47,912 bases of DNA from Clostridia bacterium (GTDB lineage Bacteria; Bacillota; Clostridia; Oscillospirales; CAG-272). The position numbers and the translations under genes were made by a program. The stretch covers positions 1 through 47,912 of the forward strand of contig JAFVZV010000069.1 in the NCBI GenBank assembly GCA_017507985.1, given 5' to 3'. The notes beneath the pieces are model-generated. The model searched no databases and had not been told where the DNA came from. It saw nothing but the letters and a program-made list of their open reading frames with translations. Below, piece after piece: positions 1 through 7,817 of the stretch. Positions within the stretch are counted from its first letter, which is position 1; every line of letters begins with the position of its first letter.

Positions 1-135
1 CACACCTCAAGATAAGATATCCCTCCAGCCTTGAGCTGGTAAGGTCACTTGCAGACTACAAGTTTGATAGGTCGAAGGTGTAAGCACAGTAATGTGTTCA
101 GCTGATCGATACTAATAGACCGAGGGCTTGAACCT
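1..135 (+). rRNA. rrl: 23S rRNA, 3' end (partial)
   Basis: The first ~135 bases match the conserved 3' terminal part of bacterial 23S rRNA: the helix segment around GGTCGAAGGTGTAAGCACAG and the near-terminal ACTAATAGACCGAGGGCTTG. The 5' part lies outside the window. The final bases 127-134 (CTTGAACC) pair with 143-150 (GGTTCAAG), a likely processing stem at the 3' end. The exact mature end is uncertain by a few bases. No 5S gene follows before the terminator at 258-284. Confidence 0.95.
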
Positions 136-257
136 CCAGAATGGTTCAAGTTCAACACTATATTTCTTGAGTTTCTTCATTCACAATTTCTCCTTTGTTC
201 GATTTTCAATGGGCATAGAACCCCATTCCCCAATGAAGCAATTATGCAGCGCCAAGT

Positions 258-284
258 AAGACCGCCAAGTGGCGGTCTTTTTTT
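258..284 (+). terminator. rRNA operon terminator
   Basis: AAGACCGCC (258-266), loop AAGT, GGCGGTCTT (271-279), then a run of T to 284. This is a textbook intrinsic terminator closing the rRNA operon. The ~120 bases between the 23S end and this hairpin contain no recognisable 5S rRNA or tRNA. Confidence 0.9.
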
Positions 285-293
285 GAGCAAGGA

Positions 294-335
294 GAAAAGC
301 AGCAGGCACAGCCGTGAGAGGCTGTGCCTGCTGCT
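294..335 (-). terminator. terminator of the sigma/anti-sigma operon
   Basis: A 16-bp perfect stem lies at 298-313 and 320-335 with a 6-base loop. Read on the minus strand it is followed by TTTT, 45 bases after the stop codon of the anti-sigma-like gene. It could also back up the rRNA terminator on the other strand. Confidence 0.8.
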
Positions 336-379
336 ATTTACATCCATCTAAATATTGTGATGTCTGTGTTTATTATTAG

Positions 380-1336
380 TTATTTTGTTCCAAGTAAGAT
401 ACTTAATTGTTCGGATTCTGCCTTGCTTAAATTGAAAGTTCTATTACACATGATAAAGTAGTTAAATTTGGGATCAAACAATACATGTATTTCGAAACCA
501 TTTTCTGTATTTATCCAGATGCTTTGGATATTTTCCGTGCGAAATGCAGTGAATTCGTCGCGTATTTCGGTGTTGTCATACGAAAACTCTTTTCCATCAT
601 ACCGAACACCGGACTTGCCCCTCTCATCCTGCCAAGCTTGCCAAATTCGATCGGTATAAGCATGCTCGGAATCGTGTTCTTTATTTGCTATGATTGAACA
701 GAATTCAAAAATACTACGACTATCGGATAAGGATATTTCCATATTTTCGACTTCAATAGAGATGCTACTTTTTGGCAAATTGTATTTTTCGAGTATTATT
801 GAAGAGTTATGATAATTATCAAAGGGCATAAAAGTATTCGCAATATATACGGAGTAATCACCGTTTCGCTCCACAATGATAATAGAGTCTAAATTTGGAT
901 AGGCGGACCAATGATAGGCTTTTCCTTCGGGCAGATCTGCTTTTTCATGCGCTGGCACAATTCCAATATACTTTCCAAGATCCTTGTCCTTGATTGCATA
1001 TTGATTGCTTAATTCGCTCATGGTAATTTGCGCTAATTCAGGATACTGATCAAAATACCATGCAGGGATGGATAAAGGCTCATACCAAAAGCCGTTGATA
1101 ACTTGTAGTTTACTAATAGCGGGACGTTCAACTTGATGGACCCCTTGATTGCCACGGTCAATATGCGGAACTATTATAGTGGTCACAGCAATCATAAAAA
1201 TCAAACAAGCCGCCACAGCCCCACATCTTACCCACATCTTGTTTGTGCTTTTCTTTTGCGGCACTTTCGGTGCCGCATCCGCAATCAACTTGGGGTCAAT
1301 GCGCCCCATGGCTTGCAGCAAATTCATATTTGTCAT
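380..1336 (-). CDS. membrane anti-sigma-like protein
   Basis: 318 aa. The N-terminus (MNLLQAMGRIDPKLIADAAP) resembles the cytoplasmic segment of many clostridial proteins encoded directly after ECF-type sigma factors. One membrane helix follows at about residues 37-59, then a ~255-residue domain predicted outside the membrane with no motif I recognise. The start codon overlaps the stop of the sigma gene (ATGA), so the two are translationally coupled. Inference: it holds the sigma factor at the membrane and senses an outside signal with the C-terminal domain. No HCC-type zinc anti-sigma motif is visible. Another in-frame ATG lies 3 codons downstream. Confidence 0.7.
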   Translation of the reverse strand: MTNMNLLQAMGRIDPKLIADAAPKVPQKKSTNKMWVRCGAVAACLIFMIAVTTIIVPHIDRGNQGVHQVERPAISKLQVINGFWYEPLSIPAWYFDQYPELAQITMSELSNQYAIKDKDLGKYIGIVPAHEKADLPEGKAYHWSAYPNLDSIIIVERNGDYSVYIANTFMPFDNYHNSSIILEKYNLPKSSISIEVENMEISLSDSRSIFEFCSIIANKEHDSEHAYTDRIWQAWQDERGKSGVRYDGKEFSYDNTEIRDEFTAFRTENIQSIWINTENGFEIHVLFDPKFNYFIMCNRTFNLSKAESEQLSILLGTK

Positions 1337-1890
1337 ACGTCAAAACCTTCCTTTTTCAAAAAATGTGCTAATTTTCGTCGGGTGCGAAGCAGGTGCATGG
1401 TGACGTTGCTTTCCTTCATGGAAAAATCCCTTGCGATCTCGGCTACGGGGCTCATGTAGAAATACCGACGGATAAACAAATTCCGCGTCCGCGTGGGCAG
1501 CCCCCAAAGGAAACGTGTCAGTGCGTCGGAAAACGCAACGCTCTCGCCAATATCCTCGCCGCTGTCCTTGTCGGAAATGCACTCGGATAGTTCTTCCAGT
1601 GCAAGTGCCACCTGCCCGCCGCGCTTTTGGGTATGCTGTGATTCGTAGCGATTGAGAGAGAGCTGACGGCTGATCGTACCGACATACGGCTTTAGTGGAT
1701 CAGGGCGATTGGGCGGAATGGTATTCCACACTTTCAGATAGGTATCGTTGACGATTTCCTTGGCATCCTCTTCATCAGCAAGAACTTGATAGGCGATATA
1801 GTGGCAATATCTCCCGTATTTCTTTTCGGTTTCGGCAATCGCATTCTCGGAGCGCGCCCAATATAATTCAACGATCTGCTTATCTTCCAT
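1333..1890 (-). CDS. ECF-type RNA polymerase sigma factor
   Basis: 185 aa. Region 2 is visible around YGRYCHYIAYQVLADEEDAK and VNDTYLKVW. Region 4 is a helix-turn-helix near the C-terminus (PVAEIARDFSMKESNVTMHL), followed by a basic RTRRKLAHFLKKEG tail. I chose the ATG at 1890 because AAGGAGGG lies just upstream. The reading frame stays open 24 codons further, but with no ribosome binding site. It directs RNA polymerase to a dedicated regulon, probably controlled by the overlapping membrane gene. Size and domain order are those of short ECF or ECF-like clostridial sigma factors. The target promoters are unknown. Confidence 0.88.
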   Translation of the reverse strand: MEDKQIVELYWARSENAIAETEKKYGRYCHYIAYQVLADEEDAKEIVNDTYLKVWNTIPPNRPDPLKPYVGTISRQLSLNRYESQHTQKRGGQVALALEELSECISDKDSGEDIGESVAFSDALTRFLWGLPTRTRNLFIRRYFYMSPVAEIARDFSMKESNVTMHLLRTRRKLAHFLKKEGFDV

Positions 1891-1996
1891 TGCTTTACCC
1901 TCCTTATTTATGATTTGAAGGTCCTTCACCTTAATAAACAGGAAAAATATAGCTTGCACCACTACTGATGCAAAATTTTATCGATGATCTGTCCCC

Positions 1997-2025
1997 ATTG
2001 TATCATGTATCCATTTGACTTTCAA
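1997..2025 (-). promoter_or_regulatory. promoter of sigma/anti-sigma operon
   Basis: On the minus strand TTGAAA (2025-2020), a 17-base spacer and TACAAT (2002-1997) form a sigma-A-type promoter about 107 bases upstream of the sigma ATG. The leader of roughly 100 bases holds no element I recognise. Confidence 0.6.
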
Positions 2026-2083
2026 TAGCCGAGGGGATTTTGATCGTCAGATATAAATTGTTCGATAAAAATGACGGTTTGTC

Positions 2084-2113
2084 TTGACAAAAAGCCGTGA
2101 GACATGGTACAAT
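2084..2113 (+). promoter_or_regulatory. sigma-A promoter, GxGYxYP copy 1
   Basis: TTGACA (2084-2089), an 18-base spacer and TACAAT (2108-2113). Transcription would start near 2120, leaving a leader of under 30 bases. The 5' flank (TTGTTCGATAAAAATGACGG) is repeated in front of copy 2, so the promoter was duplicated with the gene. Confidence 0.85.
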
Positions 2114-2147
2114 ATAGACAATGATCGTGCAAAAAGGAGAAACGCAT

Positions 2148-4472
2148 ATGAAACGATTTTTACTGATTTTGCTTAGCCTGCTTTGTGTAGTTGGCATGGT
2201 AATGGGAACGACATCTTGTCAACCACCCGTTGAGCCAAATCAACCTGAACAGCCCGAACAGCCCGAGAATCCTGTGACGTTGGTCGATATCGTCAAAGAC
2301 GGAAAGACTGACTATCGCATTGTTCGCCGCGATGCTGCTACGGGCGAGGATGCCGCAAGAATTTCTGCTATGAAGCTGACACAGGCGATCAAGACTGCAA
2401 CCGGTTGTAACATAGAGTTGACGACTGACTGGACGCCCGATGATGACGGCAAAGCGTATGAAATTTTGATAGGTAAAGTTGATCGCCCCGCTTATGATCA
2501 GATCCCCAAAGATCTTGCCAAGGACGAATTTGTGATCTTGTTTATCGAAAATAAGATTTTGATTGATGGTGGATCCGAGAGTGCGATTACCAACGGCGTT
2601 AACCATTTCATTAAGGAGTACCTCGGCTACGATGAGGCGAAGGATACCTATGCCAAGACGGATTTGGCGATCCCCGAGGCACTGAATCTTCGCCAGGCCT
2701 TTGACTACCCGTATGAGGTTTATATTATTCACAACATCAAGGGTATCAATGGCTTTACCAATAACGAGGATTATAATGATATTGTTCGTTTGTATAGCTG
2801 CTTGCAGGGAAGCCTGAATAAGAATGCCAAGGAAAATGGCTTTTACGTTTATCAAAACTTTGACAGTACCGATCCGTTCTGGCTGGAATATATCAGCGGT
2901 GATGGCAAGATGCTGCAAGGCTGTGTCAAATACGATCTGAAAAAGTGGAGTGATCTGTGGGATGCATTGGGCTCGTATATCATCGATGCGGGCATCGTTG
3001 TGTGGGATCCCACGGTTCCTGCAACGGCAAACGTAGCATCGACCATTTGTAGCGTGGAGGGTTATCTCCCTGTGCGCTATGACGAGGACGAGGACAGCTT
3101 GTATACTTGGCTGACGAGTCACGATGTCAAGGTCAGAGAAGATCTTTGTGATATGTTCTTTGGCGTGAAAGGCACGACAATCGCCGATACGGATATTCCT
3201 TCGACGGGAAGTATCAAGTGTGACCCCTATCTCTGGGCACTTGAAAAGTACGGAGACGACGTCAATCCCGAAATGATTGCTTATACCTTGGACGGTGCGT
3301 CCCAGGTGGCAAGCAATATTATCTATCAAAGAGCTGCAGTTTCTACCGAGCCGAGTGCGAACCAACTTTACAGCCATGATTATTACATTTACAATGAATG
3401 CTTCTTTGTCGATTTGACTTGTAAGAAGGATGAGCGTCCTTGCGACGACCCCGATCAGCCGATGGGCACGGATGCTGAAACACTGGGTACGATTCTTGGA
3501 TATTTCCAGGATCGTAACAACGGCAAATTCGGTAAGCTGATGGGCTTCCCGCCTTGGTACATGAAGTACACGGTATTCAACAACTGGGGCTCCAGCGGTG
3601 AGGTTGAACTGGAATGGGCATTCGTTGCTTTCATCACGCAATATGATTTCATCAAGGAAGCAGATGCTTGGAATCCTTCCTGGATGACCAACGCGTCCGT
3701 TTACTGTCAGTATGAAATGACTACCGAGGAATTTGAAAATAATGATGCACCTTTGGAAGAGGAATTTGACGAGAACGTTCGTTATTTCACCATGTATATC
3801 GGTGACTATGATTCCTCCGCATGGTTGAAGCTGATGGTTCCCGATTGCTTCCAGAGCGATCTGCGCGGTCAGATGCCCATGATGTGGGCGTTTAACCCCA
3901 ATCTGTCTGACCGTGTTCCCATGATCTTTGATTATGTCTATGAGAACAAAACGCCAAATGACTATTTCGTCACCGGCGATAGTGGTGCAGGATACGTATT
4001 CCCGTCTCGTCTGAACGATATAGATAAGTGGATCGACTATAACCGTCCCTATCTGGATAAATTCGATATGGACGTCGTCGGCTTTATCATTGACGATCAC
4101 AAGCTCTCTATTGAGAGCATGAAAGCTTACGCTGAGATCTCCCCGTTTGGTGCCTTTACCAACACGGGAGATTATCTGACGATTCTGGATGATGAAACCG
4201 TATTCCTCAGAATGTGGGGATCGGTACAGCCTCCTCACAATACCGACGAAACGCGTGAGCAAATGTATCAGGAATTGCTCAGAAGTGGCACAAACTTTGC
4301 CGCTTACCGTACCATCCGTCAATACACTCCCGATCTTGTCGGATTTGTCAACGACTTTATCGAGTATGCCAACGCAAAGAACGACGGCTATACCTACAAG
4401 TACGTAGATATGTACACCCTATTTGATCTGATTCTTCAGTCTGGCCAGGGAAAATTTGTTTACAGCGAATAA
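2148..4472 (+). CDS. GxGYxYP-family lipoprotein, copy 1
   Basis: 774 aa. The start is the ATG at 2148, after AAAAAGGAG. A lipoprotein-like signal (MKRFLLILLSLLC...) ends at Cys24, although TTSC is a weak lipobox. A Pro/Glu/Gln linker follows. Residues ~40-165 look like the small N-terminal domain found before several glycoside hydrolases (EFVILF.ENKILIDGGS). The rest matches the GxGYxYP family (Pfam GxGYxYP_N and _C), with the signature at residues 613-619, here GAGYVFP. The family is a putative glycoside hydrolase with no proven substrate that I know of. It is probably attached to the outer face of the membrane. 68% or more of the chain is clearly alignable to copy 2 by eye. Confidence 0.85.
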   Translation: MKRFLLILLSLLCVVGMVMGTTSCQPPVEPNQPEQPEQPENPVTLVDIVKDGKTDYRIVRRDAATGEDAARISAMKLTQAIKTATGCNIELTTDWTPDDDGKAYEILIGKVDRPAYDQIPKDLAKDEFVILFIENKILIDGGSESAITNGVNHFIKEYLGYDEAKDTYAKTDLAIPEALNLRQAFDYPYEVYIIHNIKGINGFTNNEDYNDIVRLYSCLQGSLNKNAKENGFYVYQNFDSTDPFWLEYISGDGKMLQGCVKYDLKKWSDLWDALGSYIIDAGIVVWDPTVPATANVASTICSVEGYLPVRYDEDEDSLYTWLTSHDVKVREDLCDMFFGVKGTTIADTDIPSTGSIKCDPYLWALEKYGDDVNPEMIAYTLDGASQVASNIIYQRAAVSTEPSANQLYSHDYYIYNECFFVDLTCKKDERPCDDPDQPMGTDAETLGTILGYFQDRNNGKFGKLMGFPPWYMKYTVFNNWGSSGEVELEWAFVAFITQYDFIKEADAWNPSWMTNASVYCQYEMTTEEFENNDAPLEEEFDENVRYFTMYIGDYDSSAWLKLMVPDCFQSDLRGQMPMMWAFNPNLSDRVPMIFDYVYENKTPNDYFVTGDSGAGYVFPSRLNDIDKWIDYNRPYLDKFDMDVVGFIIDDHKLSIESMKAYAEISPFGAFTNTGDYLTILDDETVFLRMWGSVQPPHNTDETREQMYQELLRSGTNFAAYRTIRQYTPDLVGFVNDFIEYANAKNDGYTYKYVDMYTLFDLILQSGQGKFVYSE

Positions 4473-4485
4473 TTCCATATAGCAA

Positions 4486-4519
4486 AGCGGCTGTTGCTAC
4501 GTGCAACAGCCGCTGCTTT
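4486..4519 (+). terminator. terminator of GxGYxYP copy 1
   Basis: AGCGGCTGTTGC, loop TACGT, GCAACAGCCGCT. The following GCTTTA is a weak T-run. The stem is identical to that after copy 2. Confidence 0.75.
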
Positions 4520-4615
4520 ATATGTGAAAGCTACCAACGCAGAGGGGGGGGAAGCGCTCCTGGTCGTTTCTGTGGTTCTTCTTACTAAGTTGTTCGATAA
4601 ATATGACGGTAAGTC

Positions 4616-4645
4616 TTGACAAAAAACAGTGGGGTATGGTACAAT
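4616..4645 (+). promoter_or_regulatory. sigma-A promoter, GxGYxYP copy 2
   Basis: TTGACA (4616-4621), an 18-base spacer and TACAAT (4640-4645). Box sequences and spacing equal those of copy 1, so each gene can be expressed on its own. Confidence 0.85.
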
Positions 4646-4678
4646 ATTCACAATAATCGTGCCAAAGGAGAACTGCAC

Positions 4679-6994
4679 ATGAAACGATTTTTACTGATTT
4701 TGCTCAGCCTGCTTTGTGTGATGAGCTTGGTGATGGGAACGGTGTCTTGCGAAAAGCCCGACGGCCCCGAACAGCCCGAGCAGCCTGAACAGCCCGATGA
4801 TCCCGTGATGATGATCGACATCGTCAAGGACGGAAAGACCGACTATCGCATCGTTCGCCGCGACGCTGCTACGGGCAATGACGCCGGCAGAATGTCCGCG
4901 ATCAAGTTGAAACAGGCCATCAAGGCGGCAACCGGCTGTGACATCGAGCTGACGACCGACTGGACGCCAGATGAAGACGGCAAGGCTTACGAAATTTTGG
5001 TCGGCAAGGTCGATCGCCCCGCCCACGAGCAGATCCCCAAGGATCTTGCCAAGGACGAGTTCGTAATTCTGTTTGTGGAGAATAAGATCCTGATCGACGG
5101 TGGTTCCGAGAATGCGATCACCAAGGGTGTGAACTATTTCATTAAGGAATACCTCGGCTACGACGAGGAGAAAGATACCTACGCCAAGACGGTTCTTGCG
5201 ATCCCCGAGGCACTCAATCTGCGTGAGCACTTTGAGTACCCGCCCGACATTTACATCATTCGCGATGTTAAGGGAGTGAACGGCTTTACTAATAACGAGG
5301 ATTATAATGATATCGTTCGTCTTTATACCGCGTTGCAGGGAAGACTCAACAAGAATGCCAAGGAAAACGGTTTCTACATCTATCAGATGTATGATAAGAC
5401 CGACACGTTTTGGTTGGATTATATCAGCGGCACAGGCAAGATGCTGGAGGGCAGTGATAGGATCGACATCAAGACGTGGAACGAGCTTTGGAGCCTCTTG
5501 GGTACGTATATTCAGGAGGCAGGCATCGTCGTGTGGGATCCTAACGCCCCTGCTACCTCCAACGTTGCCGCTACCATCTGCAGCGTTGAGGGCTATCTTC
5601 CTGTCCGCTTTGACGCGGATGCAGACAGTCTTTATACTTGGCTGACGAATCAGGGAGTAGAGATCAAGTTTAACCTTTGCGGTATGTTTACCGGTGAGCT
5701 TGGCACTACCATCGCCGACACGGATATCCCCTCGACGGGAAGCATCAAGTGCGACCCTTATCTGTGGGCAATGGAAAAGTATATGGACCATACGAATCCC
5801 GCCATGCTGGCCTATGCCCTTGACGGTGCATCTCAAATAGAGACCAACAGCATTTACAAGAAAGCAGAGAACATCACGCCGGCTTACAACCAGCTTTACA
5901 GCCATGATTATTACATCTACAACGAGTGCTTCTTCATCGACTTGACTTGTATCGAGGATGAACGGCCTTGCGACGACCCTAACCAGCCTATGGGCACCGA
6001 TGCCAAGACGCTCAAGACGATCCTCTCTACCATGGAGGAGCGTAACAACGGCAAAATGTCCAAGTTGATGGGCTTCCCGCCTTGGTATATGAAGTACACC
6101 ACTTTTTTGGGTCACGGTAAGACCGAGCCCGTGGCACTGGAATGGGCCTTTGTATCGCTTATTACCGAGTACAACTTCATCAAGGAAGCAGATGCCGCTC
6201 AACCTGCTTGGATGACCAATGCATCGGTCTATTGCCAGTATACCCCCACGGTCAAGTCCTATGATAATAACGACTCTCCCTTGGAAGAGGTCTTCGAGGA
6301 GAATGTCAGATATTTCACCGTTTACATTGGTGACTACGACTCCTCTGCATGGCTCAAGGAAATGGTTCCCGATTGCTTTACCAGCCCCGAACGCGGTAAG
6401 ATCCCCTTGATGTGGGCCTTCAACCCTAACCTCTCCGATCGTGTTCCCATGATCTTCGATTACGTTTATGAAAACAAGACGGAGCTTGACTATTTTATCA
6501 CGGGCGACAGCGGCGCGGGTTACGTCATGCCTACCATGCTGAAAGACATGGATTTGTGGCTGGATTACAACAGACCCTATCTGGACAAGTTTGATATGGA
6601 TATCGTCGGCTTTATCATTAACAAGAAGCCGCTGACTATGCGCGAGCTGGCAGCTTATGCCGAGATCTCGCCCTACGGTTCCTTCCATAACGATGGAAGC
6701 AAATATTTGACGATCTACAATGACGAGACCGTATACATGAATATGTACGACATTTATCCCTCTAACGCCGGTTGGCAGGATGCGATGTATAATTGGATGA
6801 AAAAGAACGGAACCAACTTCGCGGCTTTCCGTACCATCCGTCTGTATACTCCTCAACTGACCTCTATGATTCAGGAAATTATCGAGTACGCAAATGCAAA
6901 GAATGACGGCTATACCTACAAGTACGTAGATATGTATACGCTGTTTGATCTGGTGCTTCAGTCCGGTCAGGGAAATTATGTTTACAGCGATTAA
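4679..6994 (+). CDS. GxGYxYP-family lipoprotein, copy 2
   Basis: 771 aa. The ATG at 4679 follows AAAGGAG. The signal peptide is almost identical to copy 1 and ends at Cys24 (TVSC), followed by a Pro-Glu-Gln linker. The N-terminal accessory domain and the GxGYxYP domain are both complete. The signature is GAGYVMP at residues 612-618, so the aromatic before Pro is Met here and Phe in copy 1. Divergence from copy 1 is clearest around residues ~380-400 and in the ~75 residues before the conserved C-terminal tail (YTYKYVDMYTLFDL). Likely role: surface-bound carbohydrate-active protein with a specificity different from copy 1. Function is inferred from the family only. Confidence 0.85.
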   Translation: MKRFLLILLSLLCVMSLVMGTVSCEKPDGPEQPEQPEQPDDPVMMIDIVKDGKTDYRIVRRDAATGNDAGRMSAIKLKQAIKAATGCDIELTTDWTPDEDGKAYEILVGKVDRPAHEQIPKDLAKDEFVILFVENKILIDGGSENAITKGVNYFIKEYLGYDEEKDTYAKTVLAIPEALNLREHFEYPPDIYIIRDVKGVNGFTNNEDYNDIVRLYTALQGRLNKNAKENGFYIYQMYDKTDTFWLDYISGTGKMLEGSDRIDIKTWNELWSLLGTYIQEAGIVVWDPNAPATSNVAATICSVEGYLPVRFDADADSLYTWLTNQGVEIKFNLCGMFTGELGTTIADTDIPSTGSIKCDPYLWAMEKYMDHTNPAMLAYALDGASQIETNSIYKKAENITPAYNQLYSHDYYIYNECFFIDLTCIEDERPCDDPNQPMGTDAKTLKTILSTMEERNNGKMSKLMGFPPWYMKYTTFLGHGKTEPVALEWAFVSLITEYNFIKEADAAQPAWMTNASVYCQYTPTVKSYDNNDSPLEEVFEENVRYFTVYIGDYDSSAWLKEMVPDCFTSPERGKIPLMWAFNPNLSDRVPMIFDYVYENKTELDYFITGDSGAGYVMPTMLKDMDLWLDYNRPYLDKFDMDIVGFIINKKPLTMRELAAYAEISPYGSFHNDGSKYLTIYNDETVYMNMYDIYPSNAGWQDAMYNWMKKNGTNFAAFRTIRLYTPQLTSMIQEIIEYANAKNDGYTYKYVDMYTLFDLVLQSGQGNYVYSD

Positions 6995-7008
6995 TTCAAT
7001 ATAGCGAA

Positions 7009-7042
7009 AGCGGCTGTTGCCATGTGCAACAGCCGCTGTTTT
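7009..7042 (+). terminator. terminator of GxGYxYP copy 2
   Basis: AGCGGCTGTTGC, loop CATGT, GCAACAGCCGCT, then GTTTTA. It ends against the stop codon of the convergent DUF2284 gene and may serve both strands. Confidence 0.8.
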
Positions 7043-7598
7043 ATGTTTGATTGAAGCAAAGAGCGCCGAAATAGGTTACGGTGTTTTGTCCGTTGATGTA
7101 ATTGATGCCTGCCAGCCGTGCCAACTCGGATACGTTGAAGCCGTAGGCCTCGAGCGAGGCGTGAAGTTCGTCGGGGAAGCGGCAGGGAGCATCGGGGTAG
7201 GTACAGCTCTTGCATTTGTGACAGCCCTCATTGGCAAGCATCAGATATGGCTGTAGGGTCTGTTTTAGGGCGTGATCAAACGCGCACGCAAGCTGCTTGA
7301 ATGCCTCCATTCCCGCGACCATACCTTCATAGTCAAAGGAATCCTCAAGATCATATTTGCACGAAAAAAGCAGCATGGTATCGTATTGCTGTGCTTTTGC
7401 AAGACATTCTTCGATCGGGCCGACAGCAGGTGGACAAGCCCAAGTCGTTCCATAGCCGCGGCAGGTGTTCATTTTGCACATATCGCGCACCTCGGGATAT
7501 ACGATCAGATCTTTCGTTGAGATCAGCCCGACTTGATACGTACCGCAGTCCTTTGCAATCTTTATGAGTTGTTCGGATAAATAAGTATTCTCCCTCAT
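7041..7598 (-). CDS. DUF2284 predicted metal-binding protein
   Basis: 185 aa. The start is set by AAAGGAGAAGAAAC directly before the ATG at 7598. The upstream open frame has no ribosome binding site. Two cysteine clusters define the family: CKMNTCRGYGTTWACPP near residues 40-55, and GCHKCKSCTYPDAPCR near 125-140. DUF2284 proteins are predicted cytoplasmic metal or Fe-S binding proteins, common in anaerobes. Their biochemical role is not established. The gene stands alone between convergent and divergent neighbours, so context gives no clue. Confidence 0.85.
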   Translation of the reverse strand: MRENTYLSEQLIKIAKDCGTYQVGLISTKDLIVYPEVRDMCKMNTCRGYGTTWACPPAVGPIEECLAKAQQYDTMLLFSCKYDLEDSFDYEGMVAGMEAFKQLACAFDHALKQTLQPYLMLANEGCHKCKSCTYPDAPCRFPDELHASLEAYGFNVSELARLAGINYINGQNTVTYFGALCFNQT

Positions 7599-7633
7599 GT
7601 TTCTTCTCCTTTGACAAGGAAATCTTTGGCTAC

Positions 7634-7662
7634 AGTATATCACGGAACGAGTAAAAAAGCAA
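7634..7662 (-). promoter_or_regulatory. promoter of the DUF2284 gene
   Basis: On the minus strand TTGCTT, a 17-base spacer ending in TGA, and TATACT: an extended -10 sigma-A promoter 36 bases upstream of the ATG. Confidence 0.6.
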
Positions 7663-7709
7663 GGGCTGAAAAAATATATAAGAAAATCGATATTTTTTGA
7701 AAAAAGTAT

Positions 7710-7738
7710 TTGCAAAATCAAAAAAGATATGATATAAT
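7710..7738 (+). promoter_or_regulatory. promoter of the nucleotide-breakdown operon
   Basis: TTGCAA (7710-7715), a 17-base spacer and TATAAT (7733-7738) with TG one base upstream (extended -10). It lies 80 bases before the dGTPase-like ATG and probably drives the four genes to 11688. Confidence 0.7.
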
Positions 7739-7817
7739 GAAAGGTACCGCAAATATCATGGCGCGTGGTACAACACAGCGCCATTCTTTGTATAAACACG
7801 AAAAAAGGAGGAAGTTT

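Larger units (their letters stand above)
2058..4519 (+). repeat. tandem duplication, unit 1
   Basis: First copy of a duplicated transcription unit. It runs from TTGTTCGATAAA upstream of the -35 box to the terminator hairpin after the gene. The second copy starts at 4590, a period of about 2,532 bases. Promoter boxes, spacer length, signal-peptide codons and terminator stem are nearly identical in the two units, while the coding regions have diverged more. Confidence 0.9.
4590..7042 (+). repeat. tandem duplication, unit 2
   Basis: Second copy of the promoter-gene-terminator unit that begins at 2058. The ~70 bases between the units (4520-4589) show no similarity to either unit and no gene. Confidence 0.9.

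Noticed and set aside
135..257. Possible 5S rRNA after the 23S end.
   Set aside because: None of the conserved 5S segments could be found in either strand of this stretch.
2160..6856. Two long antisense reading frames of about 720 codons opposite the GxGYxYP genes (2160-4322 and 4691-6856, minus).
   Set aside because: They mirror each other because the genes are duplicated, lack ribosome binding sites and promoters, and encode no recognisable domain. The plus-strand frames have all of these.
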